Source of the DNA: Poronia punctata
Taxonomy: Eukaryota > Ascomycota > Sordariomycetes > Xylariales > Xylariaceae
NCBI GenBank assembly: GCA_022579005.1
Contig: MU401600.1
Location: 36,653-100,652, forward strand
Length of the DNA stretch: 64,000 nucleotides
Reading direction: 5' to 3'
Positions 13,451 to 25,888 of the stretch are shown one piece after another. The position numbers were made by a program, and so were the translations under genes. Position 1 is the first letter of the stretch, and each line of letters opens with the position of its first letter. A model generated the notes under the pieces. It worked only from the letters and a program-made list of their open reading frames with translations. It was not told where the DNA came from and searched no databases.

Positions 13451-13481
13451 AAGGCGTGGGTTACCATCAAACCCACGCCTT
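13451..13481. repeat. inverted repeat, 12-bp stem and 7-nt loop
   Basis: AAGGCGTGGGTT at 13451-13462 is perfectly complementary to 13470-13481. The GC-rich stem stands alone in a spacer about 470 bp upstream of the dehydrogenase-like gene. It could be a small MITE tip, a regulatory hairpin or chance. Confidence 0.6.
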
Positions 13482-13951
13482 ACTTCCGCCTAATTAGAGT
13501 TAATATATACCCGTCCCTCCCCAGTCGAGAATAACACAAAACGGCTAAACTTGAGGTCTGTTCTCAACGATTCGTATGTCGATCTGTTGTCCAGAAATTG
13601 GACCATAACCAATCTCGACTCTGGAACAGAATAATAGGGTGGTGTTATGCCGTCGCATCCATATGCATTGCGAACAGCAACTACGCCAACTCCGTCCATC
13701 ACTTCGTCACAGATGTCTTGGCTTGGGCCAAGTGCCCGGTTTGGAACCTCGTTAACATCCTCGAGTTTGCCGGGCGGGTGGATCATGAGCAGCGTTGGCA
13801 GAGGACAAGCTCTACTATAGCAGAGACAGGATGGCAGTATATATAGGTCGTCGTTTCTCCGACGTCACTTCGCCGCCGAAGTGGCTTTGGGTGCCTATAA
13901 GCACTTACGAATAAACAAATCAAGTATTGACTTTTATTAAGAAATATCGCT

Positions 13952-15470
13952 ATGCATTGGCTTTTGTCGACTGTGGTAGGAGCAGCCCTCGCAGGCACCG
14001 GTATGGGCTCCTCATATTGTGGTTACCCGACTATGTGGCTTACATCATCCCACAGCTTCATCTCAAACCTACCCCTTCCCAACCGAGTGTGAGGGAGTCG
14101 CTGCTGCAAAGTACCCTTATACAGTTGACTCGGAATGGGAGATCACGAAAATCGCCAGTGGCCTGAGTCGACCGCGAACAATCGTCTTTGACCCTCTCGG
14201 AAACATGTTGGTATTGGAATCCGCTTCCGGTGTATCTGTTCACACATTTGGCGATGACGGCTGCCTGAACAGCTCGACTACCATCATTGCCAACTCGGGT
14301 CTCAACCATGGCTTGAGTCTCTCGCCGGACGGTAAGACTCTATACGCCAGCTCCACGACGCAAGCTTGGTCATGGACGTACGATGCCGCGGCTCGCAATG
14401 TTTCCGACCAGAAGACAATTGTTACCGGTATAAGCCAGGGCGTGCACTTTACCCGAACCATCGTCGTGTCGCCCAAGAACCCGGATATCGTGCTCATCAG
14501 TGTTGGCTCCAACAACAACTGGGATTACGCCGCCGAAAGTCCCGAGACTGGCCGTGCATGCGTCAAAGCTTTTGATGTTAGCAAGGCTCCGACCGAGGGG
14601 TACGACTATAACTCAGAAGGAACAATGATTGCTTATGGGGTCCGTAACGAGGTTGCCTTAGCTTTCGACCCCAACGGCCACGTCTGGGGCGCTGAGAATA
14701 GCGGAGATGATTTCCAGAGAACGGTCGACGGACAGTCAACCGATATCCATATTGATAACCCAGCCGAAGAACTCAACTACTGTGAGTTTCGTCCCCTTGA
14801 TTGCAGAAGTGTATACGATTCATAATCCTTCAACGCAAAAGAGCTTAAACACTAACACTGGTTGTCCATCAGTCGGTGACCCAGAGAGTCCACGAGAGCC
14901 GAATTGGTTCGGGTACCCGACCTGCTTCACAGTTTGGGAGCCGTCTCTTTTCACAGATACCACAGCTCTCAAGACCGGATCGCAATTCGTGGTGACGCCG
15001 AACTCGACATTCAATGACGAGACATGCACAGGCATCTCTAACCCGCCTCGGTTGAGCTTCCCGGCCCACACGGCACCCATCAGCAACGCGTTTGATAAGA
15101 ACGCCACGAACCGTAAGTTGTACGCACGCCACAACACAAAGAAGTCACTAGGTTAACCTAATATGCTGTAGTGTATATCACATTCCACGGCTCCTGGGAT
15201 CGCCAACCGGCGGCAGGCTACTTCGTGGCCGAGATACCCTTCACGACGACGGAAGACGGTCTATATGACCCTATTGCGGCGGCCGATTCCCAGGAAGGCT
15301 ACAAGACCATCTTGTCTGCCGAGGATCCAGAGGATTGTGTATCGCCTTCGCTGACGCAGAGTACATGCTGGAGGCTTGCGGGTTTGAGGTGGGACAATGA
15401 GGGCGAGAGGCTCTTTGTCAGCAGCGACAATCAATCCGATGGTGAGATCTTTGTCCTACGTAAGAAGTAG
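13952..15470 (+). CDS. secreted glucose/sorbosone dehydrogenase-like beta-propeller protein (AA12-like)
   Basis: Four exons (13952-14000, 14056-14781, 14873-15112, 15172-15470) with introns of 55, 91 and 59 bp give 437 aa. The first exon is only 49 bp and supplies the signal peptide (MHWLLSTVVGAALAGT). The rest resembles soluble PQQ-dependent glucose/sorbosone dehydrogenases and fungal AA12 pyranose dehydrogenases. Visible parts are GLSRPRTIVFDPLGNMLVLE, NHGLSLSPDGKTLYASS, GVHFTRTIVVSP, the YGVRNEVALAFDPNGHVWGAENSGDD blade, the FGYPTCFTVWEP segment and ITFHGSWDRQPA. Such proteins bind PQQ and a metal in a six-bladed propeller and oxidise sugars outside the cell. The cofactor Arg and His residues are plausibly in the YGVRN and HFTR motifs, but I cannot align them here. 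The substrate is unknown, and a non-catalytic NHL-type protein remains possible. Confidence 0.75.
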
Positions 15471-16068
15471 ACGGCCATTATATATCATACAGAAAGAGGG
15501 TTGGGCCTCCGCCCCCCCGAGCGAGTGGGACAACCAAGTTTCTGGGTTGGCCCTGCAGGGGATCATGCTGTCAAGATATCCGATTCAATGTCAATTAGAA
15601 TGGGATATATTCTCGATTTCGCGGTTCTAGTTGTCATCGAACTCAAATATAACAGATAACAGATGCGAGATCCCGAATGGGTGCAACTCTTATGTCCATG
15701 TACTACGTGATGTCTTCGTTCTCTTTCGTTACCTGAATGCTCGAATTGGGTTTGCACGTGTTGGCCGTAAAGTGTCGGTGGCATATCCAGTAGGAGCTAC
15801 CCTGTATCTTTATAGTGGGTCCGTATGTCAACACCTACGTCGTCGTCCAAACTACTCGTACATGTCCACGAAACGTGCTCTTGAATCATTTTCAACAATC
15901 AAACACACACACACACACACACAAACACACACCTCACACATATACTGCCTCGTACTTGCCAAGAAGCTCTATAAGCGTACAACTTTCCGGCTTTCAATGA
16001 ACCCCACCGAGTAAAACCCAAACCACCGCCAATTCCTTCCGCACCGACCTACCTACCTGCCACCAACA
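15471..16068. other. spacer with a CA-dinucleotide tract
   Basis: No gene is recognised. A (CA)n microsatellite lies at about 15903-15940, followed by the C-rich leader of the DUF4604 gene. Confidence 0.6.
15903..15940. repeat. (CA)n microsatellite
   Basis: About ten uninterrupted CA units and then an imperfect continuation, 130 bp upstream of the DUF4604 start codon. Confidence 0.85.
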
Positions 16069-16519
16069 ATGTCCCAAAAAATAACCCCCAAAAACCTAAC
16101 CTACGACACCTCCCTCCCGCCCTTCCTCGCCCGTCTCAAAGGCCACCAATCATCACGCAGCGGCCCCGACCCGATCCTCGCGGCAAACAGAAGACCGGGC
16201 CAGAAACGATCCGCATCAGAAGAAGCCGAAGACGCGCCATTAGTCGTAGACGAGGAAGGGAATGTTGTCGAGTTCCCGGCCGCCGAAGATGAAGATGACA
16301 CAAATACCAATACATTAGAAAATGAGGCGAAATCCGGCGAGGAAAAAGATGAAAAAACCAAAACAGAAATGGAAACAGAAAAAGAAAAAGAAAGAGTGGC
16401 AGCGATAGGATCTTCTCGAAAACGAAAAGTCGGTCGCGTGATTGGCGGCGGCGACCAAAACAAAACAGACGGCGAGATCGCTAAAGCGAGCGCTGATGCT
16501 CGACGTCTTGCTGGCGAGA

Positions 16520-16550
<31 letters not shown>

Positions 16551-16668
16551 TGGAAAAGCATCAGTAGAGTCGAAGAAGATTAACAACAACAACAACAACA
16601 AGAGCGTTGGGAAGAAAAAGACTGCCAAGAAGATAAAGCTTAGCTTTGGGGATGAGAATGGCGATTGA
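16069..16668 (+). CDS. DUF4604 domain protein
   Basis: A single-exon gene of 199 aa. The N-terminus MSQKITPKNLTYDTSLPPFLARLKG matches the hallmark start of the eukaryotic DUF4604 family. The remainder is low-complexity: an acidic stretch (AAEDEDD), Lys/Glu repeats, nine consecutive Gln from a CAG run, an Asn run from AAC codons, and a basic end (VGKKKTAKKIKLSFGDENGD). That basic LSFGDE-type tail also fits the family. Members are predicted disordered nuclear proteins of unknown function, and the KRKVGR and KKKTAKK clusters could act as nuclear localisation signals. The ATG is chosen because the conserved motif begins directly at it. No intron is needed. Confidence 0.85.
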
Positions 16669-17562
16669 AAAAGAGAGAGAGAGAGAGAGAATGGACGAAT
16701 GAATGAAAAAGAGAAAGGTAATTCAATCCGCTACGGCTCTATCTACGGGTAGGTAGCATGTGAATGTGACAGCTGTGTCGCTCGATGGAGATGGGTTGAT
16801 TCGGCTACGTTCCTTGCTTATGCAAGCAAGAGAAACAACCATATCTGGGGAAGATACGCCCGGTCGGTATCGCTTACATCGAGCGAGCAGGTCGACTCCC
16901 TCTGGCGCGTCCGGTTGCGCCTATCTAGAGGCTCGCTCGTCCCGGCTCCATCGAGTAGCATACGGGCCCCCGCGGGCAGGCATACACAGTCGCCAGGAGT
17001 CAGCGGCGTGACAGGGCAAAGCGGCGTATTCCGCGATCCCTCTGCCACAGAGATGAAAGCTCCCTATGCCCTCAAGGCTGGGTTTAAACATACCGTGTTT
17101 TACGCGAAGGACCCCCTCCCCAACCATGTGACAGGGAAGTCATCGGAAATATAGGTACACAGGAGCTACATACGTAGGGAGATACCAAATCACCTAGGCG
17201 TCTACAGCGCAATGACCATTGCTTTTCACGCCTACACGTTGTCTGTATGCTTAAGCTATACACAGTACTATTATTACTTCGACTATTCTATCGTGACTAC
17301 CTTAGTGCCGACTGTCTCGTTTTCCCCAATCCCAAGTTCCAACGTAACGGATGCCAGCATGCGTATGACATGCCGCAACTTGCGGTAGAGACCCAATATT
17401 AAAAAGTTTAACCAGGTGTTTCCTGAGGGGCCTAATAGACTTCCCCCGAGCCACCAACCCCAATAACGCCTCGCCGATGCAGTTTCAATGTTTCGTTTCT
17501 ATGAATTGATAAATCTCCAACCCGGCCACGGTTGTACACGTGACCCTTCCATGCCCGCCTTG
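16669..17562. other. spacer between convergent genes
   Basis: It begins with a (GA)n tract at about 16673-16690. The rest is 3' flank of the DUF4604 and Chs7-like genes. No coding signal is recognised. Confidence 0.55.
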
Positions 17563-18680
17563 CTAATAGCGGGACATGCGGTTAGGAGAATTCGAGTGTT
17601 CGTAAGCGCCGTACTGATCTTCGGTGTATACAGTAGCACGTCGGTCTTCCTCTGGAAATGCGTCCTTGACTTCCCAGTTGTTCGCTCGTGTTCCCACAGA
17701 GAACTCGAGATCTTCCTTCGTGATAGAATCCCAATACTAATGCGAGTTAGAACGGCTCTATCTATTGACAATCTCATGGGATACCATACCTTGTAAATCA
17801 TCATTACTCCAAGCAAATTACCAATAGTGGCAAAGAGAAGGCCATCGATGTAATGGCTTGTGCCACTGCATATGCTAGGGCTAACGGCGTAGAGCAACAC
17901 CTGGCCAGCTACGAAAAAGAAGACACCGAGTGCAATGTCTCCGAGAGGCCACCGGTCCTGTAGAGTTCCTACTACTAACAGGACCTGCATAATGACATAG
18001 ATGACAAGCTGCACGCCATTCAGGAGATACAGTACTGTGAAAAGGCCGACGGTGTTTGTCGGGCTCATCCCTGCCCAAGACTTGAAGGTACCAAGTGAAA
18101 CGAGGAAGGATATGATCCAAGCCGCAGCTGAGCATATCCTAAGCATCCATAGTGATAATGGAGTGCCATCCTCGTATAACTGGAACCCCACGAAGCCGTT
18201 GATGAGAAGGCAAGTAATGGCGGCGGATGTAAAACCACATTGTACGGCGACGAAATAAGGATATGGATCGGAGCCGACAGGAATCACACCGGCGTCGATA
18301 ATTAGGGAGAAGACTGTGAGCGCTAGAAACAGGTAGAAAAAGTTGAGGATTTCCTTTCGGCCTGTTCAAAAAGTACATGCGTTAGTAATTTGGCCAGTCC
18401 AGTCTCTGGGTGTAACGGACGGCCGTGTGCTTAACGTACCGACAGCAGTAAACTTGCTCCTTATATGCAAGATCATCACGATGGTCATGCCGAGGGCGAG
18501 AATATGCAGGAAACTGGACGCCCCCTGAAATATAATTGTGTTTGCAAGCTCAATATTTCGCGCGAAGCAGTCCGTTTCAACACCGACGCTACTCGAAATA
18601 GAGGCGCCTGTACCGACAGAGGCACACAGAGGCAAGGGTGCCTTGTGGCAGATGTCGGTGAAGTCACCATAGCCTCCCAT
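17563..18680 (-). CDS. chitin synthase export chaperone (Chs7 family)
   Basis: Three exons (18680-18440, 18361-17790, 17736-17563) with introns of 78 and 53 bp encode 328 aa. The protein is polytopic with about seven membrane spans and reads as Chs7 throughout. It starts with [19 protein letters not shown]. Further on come [109 protein letters not shown] and the cytosolic tail [20 protein letters not shown] followed by [13 protein letters not shown]. Chs7 sits in the ER membrane and is needed for the exit of class IV-type chitin synthase (yeast Chs3) to the cell surface. The third exon was placed because it restores the conserved tail and a stop codon; reading through the intron gives unrelated sequence. 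Confidence 0.96.
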
Positions 18681-19302
18681 CCTATCTTATCACCCTATTA
18701 CCCCAGTCGATATAACTAGATGGCAAGAATCGGAAGCGAGTTTCGTGATTCGAAGCGAGACGGCAATAGCGACTACGAAATGCGGGCCCGTTGAAAAGAT
18801 GCTACGATAGTTATAGCCGGCGTAATGATAGTTTAAAGATGCAGTGTATTGTTGTATACGTTGGGAGAGACGATAAAAACGAACGACAGCAACGTTGGCG
18901 AGGCGGTTGGGGTCGACAGCGACGGTATACGAGCCGATCGGAATCGCAATGTCTCACAACGAAAGTGGATAGGTGACTCTCGTGCTAGTTGCTTTTGCCT
19001 GAATGCGTACAATGATACCGCATCAGTGGAAAATAGATGGCGAAAAGACGGACCAGCGACAGTGGAAACGAGGGGCAGTTGTCTTGTTGCTATGCCAGAA
19101 ACACTGGGCGAAGAACTGTTGTTCTCGGGCAAGGCAGAGACAAATGGAGGAGTCGATTGGTGATGGTTCGACTGGAGTCGATAGGTACCGAGTACAGCAC
19201 AACAAGGACAGCACTCCGTTGCCGTGTGAAAAAGGGTCAAAAGTGGGGTCCTTCTTCACTGTCTTGCACCGCCTGCCATTGAAGTCTCTTCATCGCCGGT
19301 CG
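18681..19302. other. upstream flank of the Chs7-like gene
   Basis: Several overlapping open frames occur on both strands, but none has a domain, signal peptide or exon partner. I treat the stretch as promoter/spacer leading to the AT-rich block. Confidence 0.5.
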
Positions 19303-19313
19303 GGTCCAGATTG
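19303..19313. repeat. left copy of an 11-bp direct repeat flanking the AT block
   Basis: GGTCCAGATTG occurs here and again at 25889-25899, bracketing the hypermutated insertion. A target-site duplication of a LINE insertion is a reasonable reading, although 65 bp of unmutated DNA separates it from the AT-rich sequence. Confidence 0.4.
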
Positions 19314-19377
19314 CAACCTTCCCTCTAATTTTATTTTCTGTTTTCGGAATCCTCGGCTCTAATTGGCCAATTAACCA

Positions 19378-22300
19378 AAAGGACCCAATTTTTGCAAATC
19401 TCTACACTTTAATTAGCCTATGTTAGCATACAGCAAAATTTGCTAATAATAGGACTATAAACGCTATAGCGCTTAGCTGCTGTTTTTAAGCCGCAGTTTA
19501 CTAGGTAAACAAAGCTTGCTACTTTATTTATAGTAAACTTATAGCATAAAAAAGTAAAAATTAATAGCAATTTTTTGCTTTTAAAAATAACGTTTAAAAA
19601 AAACGCTATACTTTAAAACACTGCTTTTTAAAATATAGTAGCAAAATATTTTATAAAAGCTTAACGCTTTATTAAAATATAAAAAAAAGTTTTTATAAAG
19701 CTAGTTAATATTTTAAATAAATTTATAACTTTATTTAATAAGCTTAACTAAGCAATATAAAAGCAAGTAGCTTAAAACCTTACTAAAAAAGTTAGCTACT
19801 ATTTAAATATAGTAGTATTTATACGTATTATAAAACTAATAGCACTACTTAAGCGTTTATAATTAACTTACTATAGTAAAGCTTTAATAAAAGCTTTTAA
19901 ATTAACTAAATCTTACGCTGCTGCAGCTTGCTTTATTTTATTAGCTAGCAGCACAGCACTTTAAAAAGCAGCAAAGCTTGCTAAATCCTTTATTTTTATA
20001 GCGTTTTTTAAAGCTTGCTTAAAGCTATTAAATATTAAAGATCTTAAAATTTTAGTTAAAGTTACTTTTAAAAAACTAATTTATTAAAAAAAGCTTTATA
20101 TAACTTATATAGTTTTTATTAAAAAACTAAAAATCTAGCTTATAAAAATTGTTAACCTTTAACATACTTAAATTAAATAAGCAATTAAAACAACTAGCTT
20201 TGTTGTTTATAATAAGCTTATAAGCAACAAGTAAAAAGCTGTTATTATAAAAGCTTTAGTAGTAAAAAAAATTAAACTGCTAAAAAAGTAAGTTATATAT
20301 GTTGTTAGCAGCGTGCTTATATTTTTTTTTAATATTATATAGTAATAATTAGTAAATATAACTGCTAAACTAGTTAAAAAAAAAGTAAAAGTGCAAATAA
20401 AGTATAACCTAGTAAACGTATACTTTTTATATAAAAATATTAACGTTATTATTGCTATATAAAACTAAATTATATTTTTTAAGCACTTAGTAAAAAGCTT
20501 TTAGCTATTTTTAACTAGCTAGCTAGCTAAGCAAATTAATAAAAAGCTTTTTATTATTAAGCACAAAAAATAAGGCTTAGGTTGCTAAAGGTTTTACTTA
20601 GCTTAGCATTGCTTTAAAGCGTATTGCTACTATAACTGCAGCAATAAACTAAATAGTTATAAACTAAGCAAGTATAAAAAACTGCTACGCTATGCAAATT
20701 ACTTTAGCTTTTATTAAGCTAGCTACTTAAACTGCTTTGCTAAGCTAAAAAAAGCAAGCTAATAAGTAATAGCACTATTAAAAAAATAGCTAGCTATAAT
20801 ATAAAAAGCTAGCAATAAATAATATAAAAATAAAAATAAGCTGCTTATAGCAATAGTAAACTTAGCAAACCTAGTATTTTTTAATTTAAATAAAAGTGCT
20901 AGTGCTAGTATAAAATAGCTTAGAACAGCTTAAGCAAAAAAATAAAAAAAGGCAGCGTTAGCTAACGCTTAAGCGCTTGCAGCTGCTTTTATAAGCTAGT
21001 ATTAAGCTTTAAAAAAAAATAATAGCTAAAACAAAATAAATATAATAATAAAAATCCTAGCTAAAAAGCAAAATAATAATAAAGCACTATAAAAAACTAG
21101 CTTAAAAAAAATAAACTTTTTAAACTTTTAAAAAAGCTAAAATAACAAAAATAGCAAAAGCAGTGCTAGCACTACTATAATAGCTATAAAAATAAAAATA
21201 GTTATAAACAAGGTTACTAAGTTATATACTAATAATATTAAAGCTATATTAAACTAGCAGCTTATATAAATACGTAATATAGCGTTTTTATAACCTATGC
21301 TTATGCTTAACTAGTTTAAACTAGTACTAAATGCTTAATAAAAAAAAACAATATAGGCTAGCTAAAATACTAAAAAATCTGCATGTTAAAGTTTATAACA
21401 TATAAAGGTTTTAGCTAGTGCATATAGCTTTTTTTAAAAAGTGTTAAAAAAAAAAAATAAACGTTATAATAGTATAAAAGCTGTAAGTCTTTACATTTAC
21501 TTATATATAAACGTAAATATACTTAAAGTATACTATATATGCCTTTTTAAAACATTAAAACTTAAAAAAAACTAAACTTTAAATTATAACTTATATAAAA
21601 AAAAAAACAATGCTAAAAGCAACGCTATATAAGCTAATAGCTTTTAAAGACTTACTATAAATAAACGTTAATAAGTTTACCTTGCTTAACTACTATAAAG
21701 CACTGCAAACAAAAAAGGTGCTATAGTACCTATGCTTGCTAAAACTGCTATAAAATTGCTTTATAGCTAAAAATGCTAATATAAAGCACATAAATTAAAA
21801 GCTAAGGTTAGTTTTTAAAAAAAGTAATAGTAAACTAGCCTTGTAGTCTACTTAGTTTAGCATATTATATATTAAACAGCTTAAAATTGCTATATATAAA
21901 AACAGCTACGTTATTAATTTACTTTTTTTTAACATATTATTTACTAATATAAACCTTAATTATAAGTATATATTAAGCTTTAATTACTACTTACTATAGG
22001 TAATGCTTTTTAAAAAAGGAAAAAAACCTTTATTAAAGCAACATAAGTAAAAAATTAAAAAATTAAAGCTTAAAAAGCTATTTAACCTAGTAGCAAACAT
22101 AGTACTTTTTTTTTTAAATATTGCTAACACTAAAAATACAAACAATATAAAAAGCGCAGTAAAAAGGCTTGCAAACATTTTAATTAAAGCAATCTAAATA
22201 ATAAGTACTTAGTATAAAGTTAAAAGGAAGTTAGCACCTTAGTAAATAAATACGTACAAGCTAGCCTATAATAACCTAAAACAAGCTAAAAAAGCCTAGT

Positions 22301-25300
22301 TAGCTAATAAAATAAAAAATAAGGGCATAATAACAAAGTATAAGGCCTTTTTTATAACAGTTTAATAAGCTAAAAAGAAGTACTAAAGCAAGCGTATTAA
22401 TAAAGTAAAAATAAATAAAAACCTATATGCGCTTATTAAATAGCATAAGCTTAAGGCAAGGCTATAAATACCTTTTTTAAAAAACTTAAATATAAAAAAG
22501 CTAATTAAGCAAAGCTTAAACAAAGCTTAGCACTTATACAAAAAAATACTTAAAAAATATAGCTTTAAAGACAATCTTATAAATAATATGCTTTTAAAGC
22601 TAGGATACTTGCTATAGTCTATAAAAATTACTTTAAAAAAAATAAACTGTTTTATATACAAGGTTAAGTTTACTTTTTTAAAAGAAAATAGCATTATAGC
22701 TAAGGTAGTAGTAGCTTACTAAGTATATATTAATAAATATTGTTAGGTTTTAAAAAAAAAGATTTTTTATATAGGCTATTTTTTAAAAGCTTAAAAAGTA
22801 GCACAAGTAGCAATAATTTTTAAGCTAAGCAAAATAGATTTTATAACGTTTTAGTTATTTAAGCTTATAATATTACTTTTTTATATTAGCAAAAGGTATA
22901 AAAAGTTAGTAGCTAAGCAAATAGCATAAGTTAGCTTATAAGCTAAGCTAATTAGCCCTTAGCATGCAAAGGCAATACTTATAAAATTAGCTATAAATCT
23001 AGTTACTAGCTTTATATATAAAGTAAACTTAGCGTTAGTAAAAAAAAAAAAGGTTATATTAGTTACTTTAAACGTATAAAGGGCTTTTAATGCATTATAT
23101 AAGCAGCAGCTACTATATTATATAATACTATAAAGTTAGCTGCCTTAAGTAATAAAGCTAGCTAAAAACTTTTTTATAAAATAGCGCTTATATACTAAGT
23201 TAAAAAAAAATATAATAAAAATGCAAGATTAAAAGTACAAGACCTTATAAAGCTTACTTTAGTTACTTATACTATATATACTTTATATAGCTAAGCTATT
23301 AAACAAAAGCCTATACTAGTAAAGGTACGCTAACAATATAAGCATTCTTATTATTATTAATACTATAAACAAAAGCGCAAAAAAGGCTTAGCAAGAAGTT
23401 AAACGTATTTTAAACTATAAAAGAAATAATAAGATCTTTTTTGCTTTAAAAAAAATAAAAATAATTTACTTTATAAAAAAATGCAAAGTTATAAACTTAA
23501 GCATTAACACTTTAGCTAAAACTATATATTTAATACTACTAAGGCTTTTAAAACAAAAAAAAACTATAGCATAAGCTTTATAAAGGTTAAAGCTAGCGTT
23601 ATAATAGCTTAAAGTCTAGCTAAACTAAAAACTATTTTTTAAACATTACGTAAAAAAAAAAGCAGCTATTAGTATATATATTTTTAACTATATTAAAGCA
23701 CTAGTAGCTATAAAAAGAAAACCTTTAGCAGCAGCACTATATAAAGCAGCGCAAATTATATTAATGCTATTATTGCTTTATAATAGCAAGGTTTAGTATA
23801 AAAGCAAAACAAAGCCGGCCTAGTATAAAGCTAGCAAACTTATAAAAACAAGTATAAAGGTTAAAAGTTATATAGACCTAATATAATAAGCTATAGTTAA
23901 AGTAGCTAAAAAAGTGCTGCTAGTATAAAAAACCTAACTTAACTTAACGCTTTTTATAAATAATAAACTTTTTATAGCATAACTAGTACTAAATAAAGCA
24001 AAGCTACGCTTTGCTTACTAAATATAAATAGTTTTAAAAAACTACTTTTTAGCAACAAAGATAAAGCTAATTAAAATTAAGTAAAAATAAAAAGCAAAGC
24101 AAATTTAACTTTTTATTATAAATATATAGCTTATAGCAAGTTTACTACTAGCTATAGCCCGGCTTACGCTATACTTGCTACGCTACCTAGCTAGGTTATA
24201 AACTAACTTAATATATAAGCTTTTAAAAAAAAACGCAGCTAAAGTATTTTAAAAGTAGTTTAATAAAAAGTTAGTTTTTAATGCTATAGTGTTTTTAAAT
24301 AGCTTTAAAATTAGTAGTAGTAAAGTTAGCTATAGTTACATAGTTTATAAAAGTATAAAAAAAGTAGCAAAAAAAAGTAAAAGCTTAAATAATTGCTTTA
24401 ATATATTTAATGCTAAAAGAGTAAAGCTATTAAAGGGCTTATAAAAAGCTAAAAAGCTTTTTTTAAATTTAAACATAATAGTATATATAAATAATACTGC
24501 TATGCTTTAGTGCATATAAAAAAACGCGCTAAAAACCTTATAAGTAGCATTTATTTAAATATATTAACTAATAAAATAAACTAGGGCTAAGCTAAAATAG
24601 TGCTTTAAGCATATAAACATATAAGGTAATAAATAAGCAAATAAACTAATAAAACAAGCTATAAAAGCAAAAAATTTTAACTTAGACTTTTTAAGCTTAA
24701 TAGTATTTAAAATTAAAATAATAAAATAGTAAAAAATATAAGATTAAGTAACTACTTAGTAAAAAAACAACTTTTTATAAACTATATAAAATAAAAAAAA
24801 TATAAAAATAAAAAGGCTGCTTGCTTATATAGTAGCTAAAGTTAAATACTAACTTAAAAAATGCTTAAAGGCGCTAAGCATGCTTTAAACGCTGCTTAAT
24901 AAATATTTAGCTTGCTTATTAACTTATAAAAACTATAAGTAGTATTATAATAAATTTAAGTATAAAAAAGCTAAAATATATTATGCTTATAAAAGGAAAA
25001 AAAGGTAGTAAAATAGTAAAGTAAAGTTGCTATAATATATAGTATATTATAAAGCAACGCGCTGCTTAATATATAAATAGCTAACGCTACTTAAATTAAA
25101 ACTAAAACATAATAGCAAGCTATAAGTAAAAAATAGCTTGCTAATACGTATATATAATAAAGCTTTTTAAAAAGCACTAAATAAGGCAAGATATTAAGTA
25201 TAGCTGCTAGAAAACCTAGATAAATTTTAAAAGTTTTATAAGGCTACTAAATACTTTATTAATATTTGTTTTTTATTTAAAAAATAATAACTATGTTGCA

Positions 25301-25870
25301 TAGGCTAGCGTGTTGCTTGCAATAAAACAAAAAAAGAAAAAAAGGAAAAGCTAGAGTATATAGTGCCCTAGCCCCTCTTTAGGTAAAATACTAATAAGGA
25401 ATAAAAGGGCCGCCTAGGGGAAAAGGGCCTCTACTAAAGGGAGGGGAGTAATAAGGGGTAATAGGGACGGAAAAGAGGAGAGGTAACGTTAAAGGAGAGA
25501 AAATAAAAGAAAAGCAACAAAAACAATATATTTTTAACAATAAGGGCAGGATTGTTAGCCTACGGCTAACGACCTTAAATACCCCTTAGAGCTATAACAA
25601 TAAAGCTAGCGCAAAGCTAGCTTATAATAGAAAAGACTAGGGTAAGAACTAGAAAATAAAAAAACTATATATATAAGAGGCAACCTTAACAGAACATAAT
25701 AAGTCCAATGCCTTAAAAGAAAGTAGGCGCAAGCTAGTGAAAATTTATAAGGCTATAGGCTAAGTAAAGTTAGCATTGTTCTATTTAGGTTAGCTTATTA
25801 TGTCCTATGCCCTTTAAGAGGCCGGGATAGCTGCTACGCAGCTACCCCCTAGACGTTAAACACCATTAAT
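19378..25870 (+). mobile_element. hypermutated (RIP-like) block containing a dead Tad-like LINE
   Basis: About 6.5 kb of extremely AT-rich, stop-filled sequence. Conceptual plus-strand reading, allowing for G-to-A and C-to-T changes, still shows a non-LTR retrotransposon in the expected domain order. Around 21757-21800 is FIAKNANIKHIN, the worn GDAN-x-KH motif of an APE-type endonuclease. At about 23070-23110 is LNV-x-x-AFNAL, from LDV-x-GAFDA of reverse transcriptase. At 23326-23349 is YANNISIL, from the YADD catalytic box. At about 24310-24350 is SYSYIVYKS, the start of an RNase H domain. At 24598-24660 is CFKHINI-GNK-ANKLIKQA, the RNase H end pattern GH-x-DI-GNE-AD-LAK. This is the Tad/I-type layout EN-RT-RNase H. 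The stretch from 19.4 to 21.3 kb may hold the ORF1 remnant, which I cannot confirm. The right end (25865-25888) has ATTAATCA tandem units, like a LINE 3' tail. No intact frame survives. Confidence 0.8.
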
Positions 25871-25888
25871 TAATCAATTAATCAATTA

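Larger units (their letters stand above)
11174..13951. other. non-coding spacer
   Basis: No convincing gene. It contains the promoter region of the GT15 gene, an 18-bp perfect palindrome (12840-12857) and a 12-bp-stem hairpin (13451-13481), listed separately. Open frames are short and look like chance. Confidence 0.5.

Noticed and set aside
16101..16628. Minus-strand frame with a Cys run
   Set aside because: Antisense of the DUF4604 gene; the Cys run is the complement of the CAG run.
18833..19362. Overlapping open frames on both strands upstream of the Chs7-like gene
   Set aside because: No signal peptide, domain or splice partner on either strand; the frames compete with one another and look like chance.
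21987..22178. Hydrophobic minus-strand frame in the AT block
   Set aside because: It is antisense to the mutated LINE; Phe/Leu/Ile richness is what AT-rich DNA gives.
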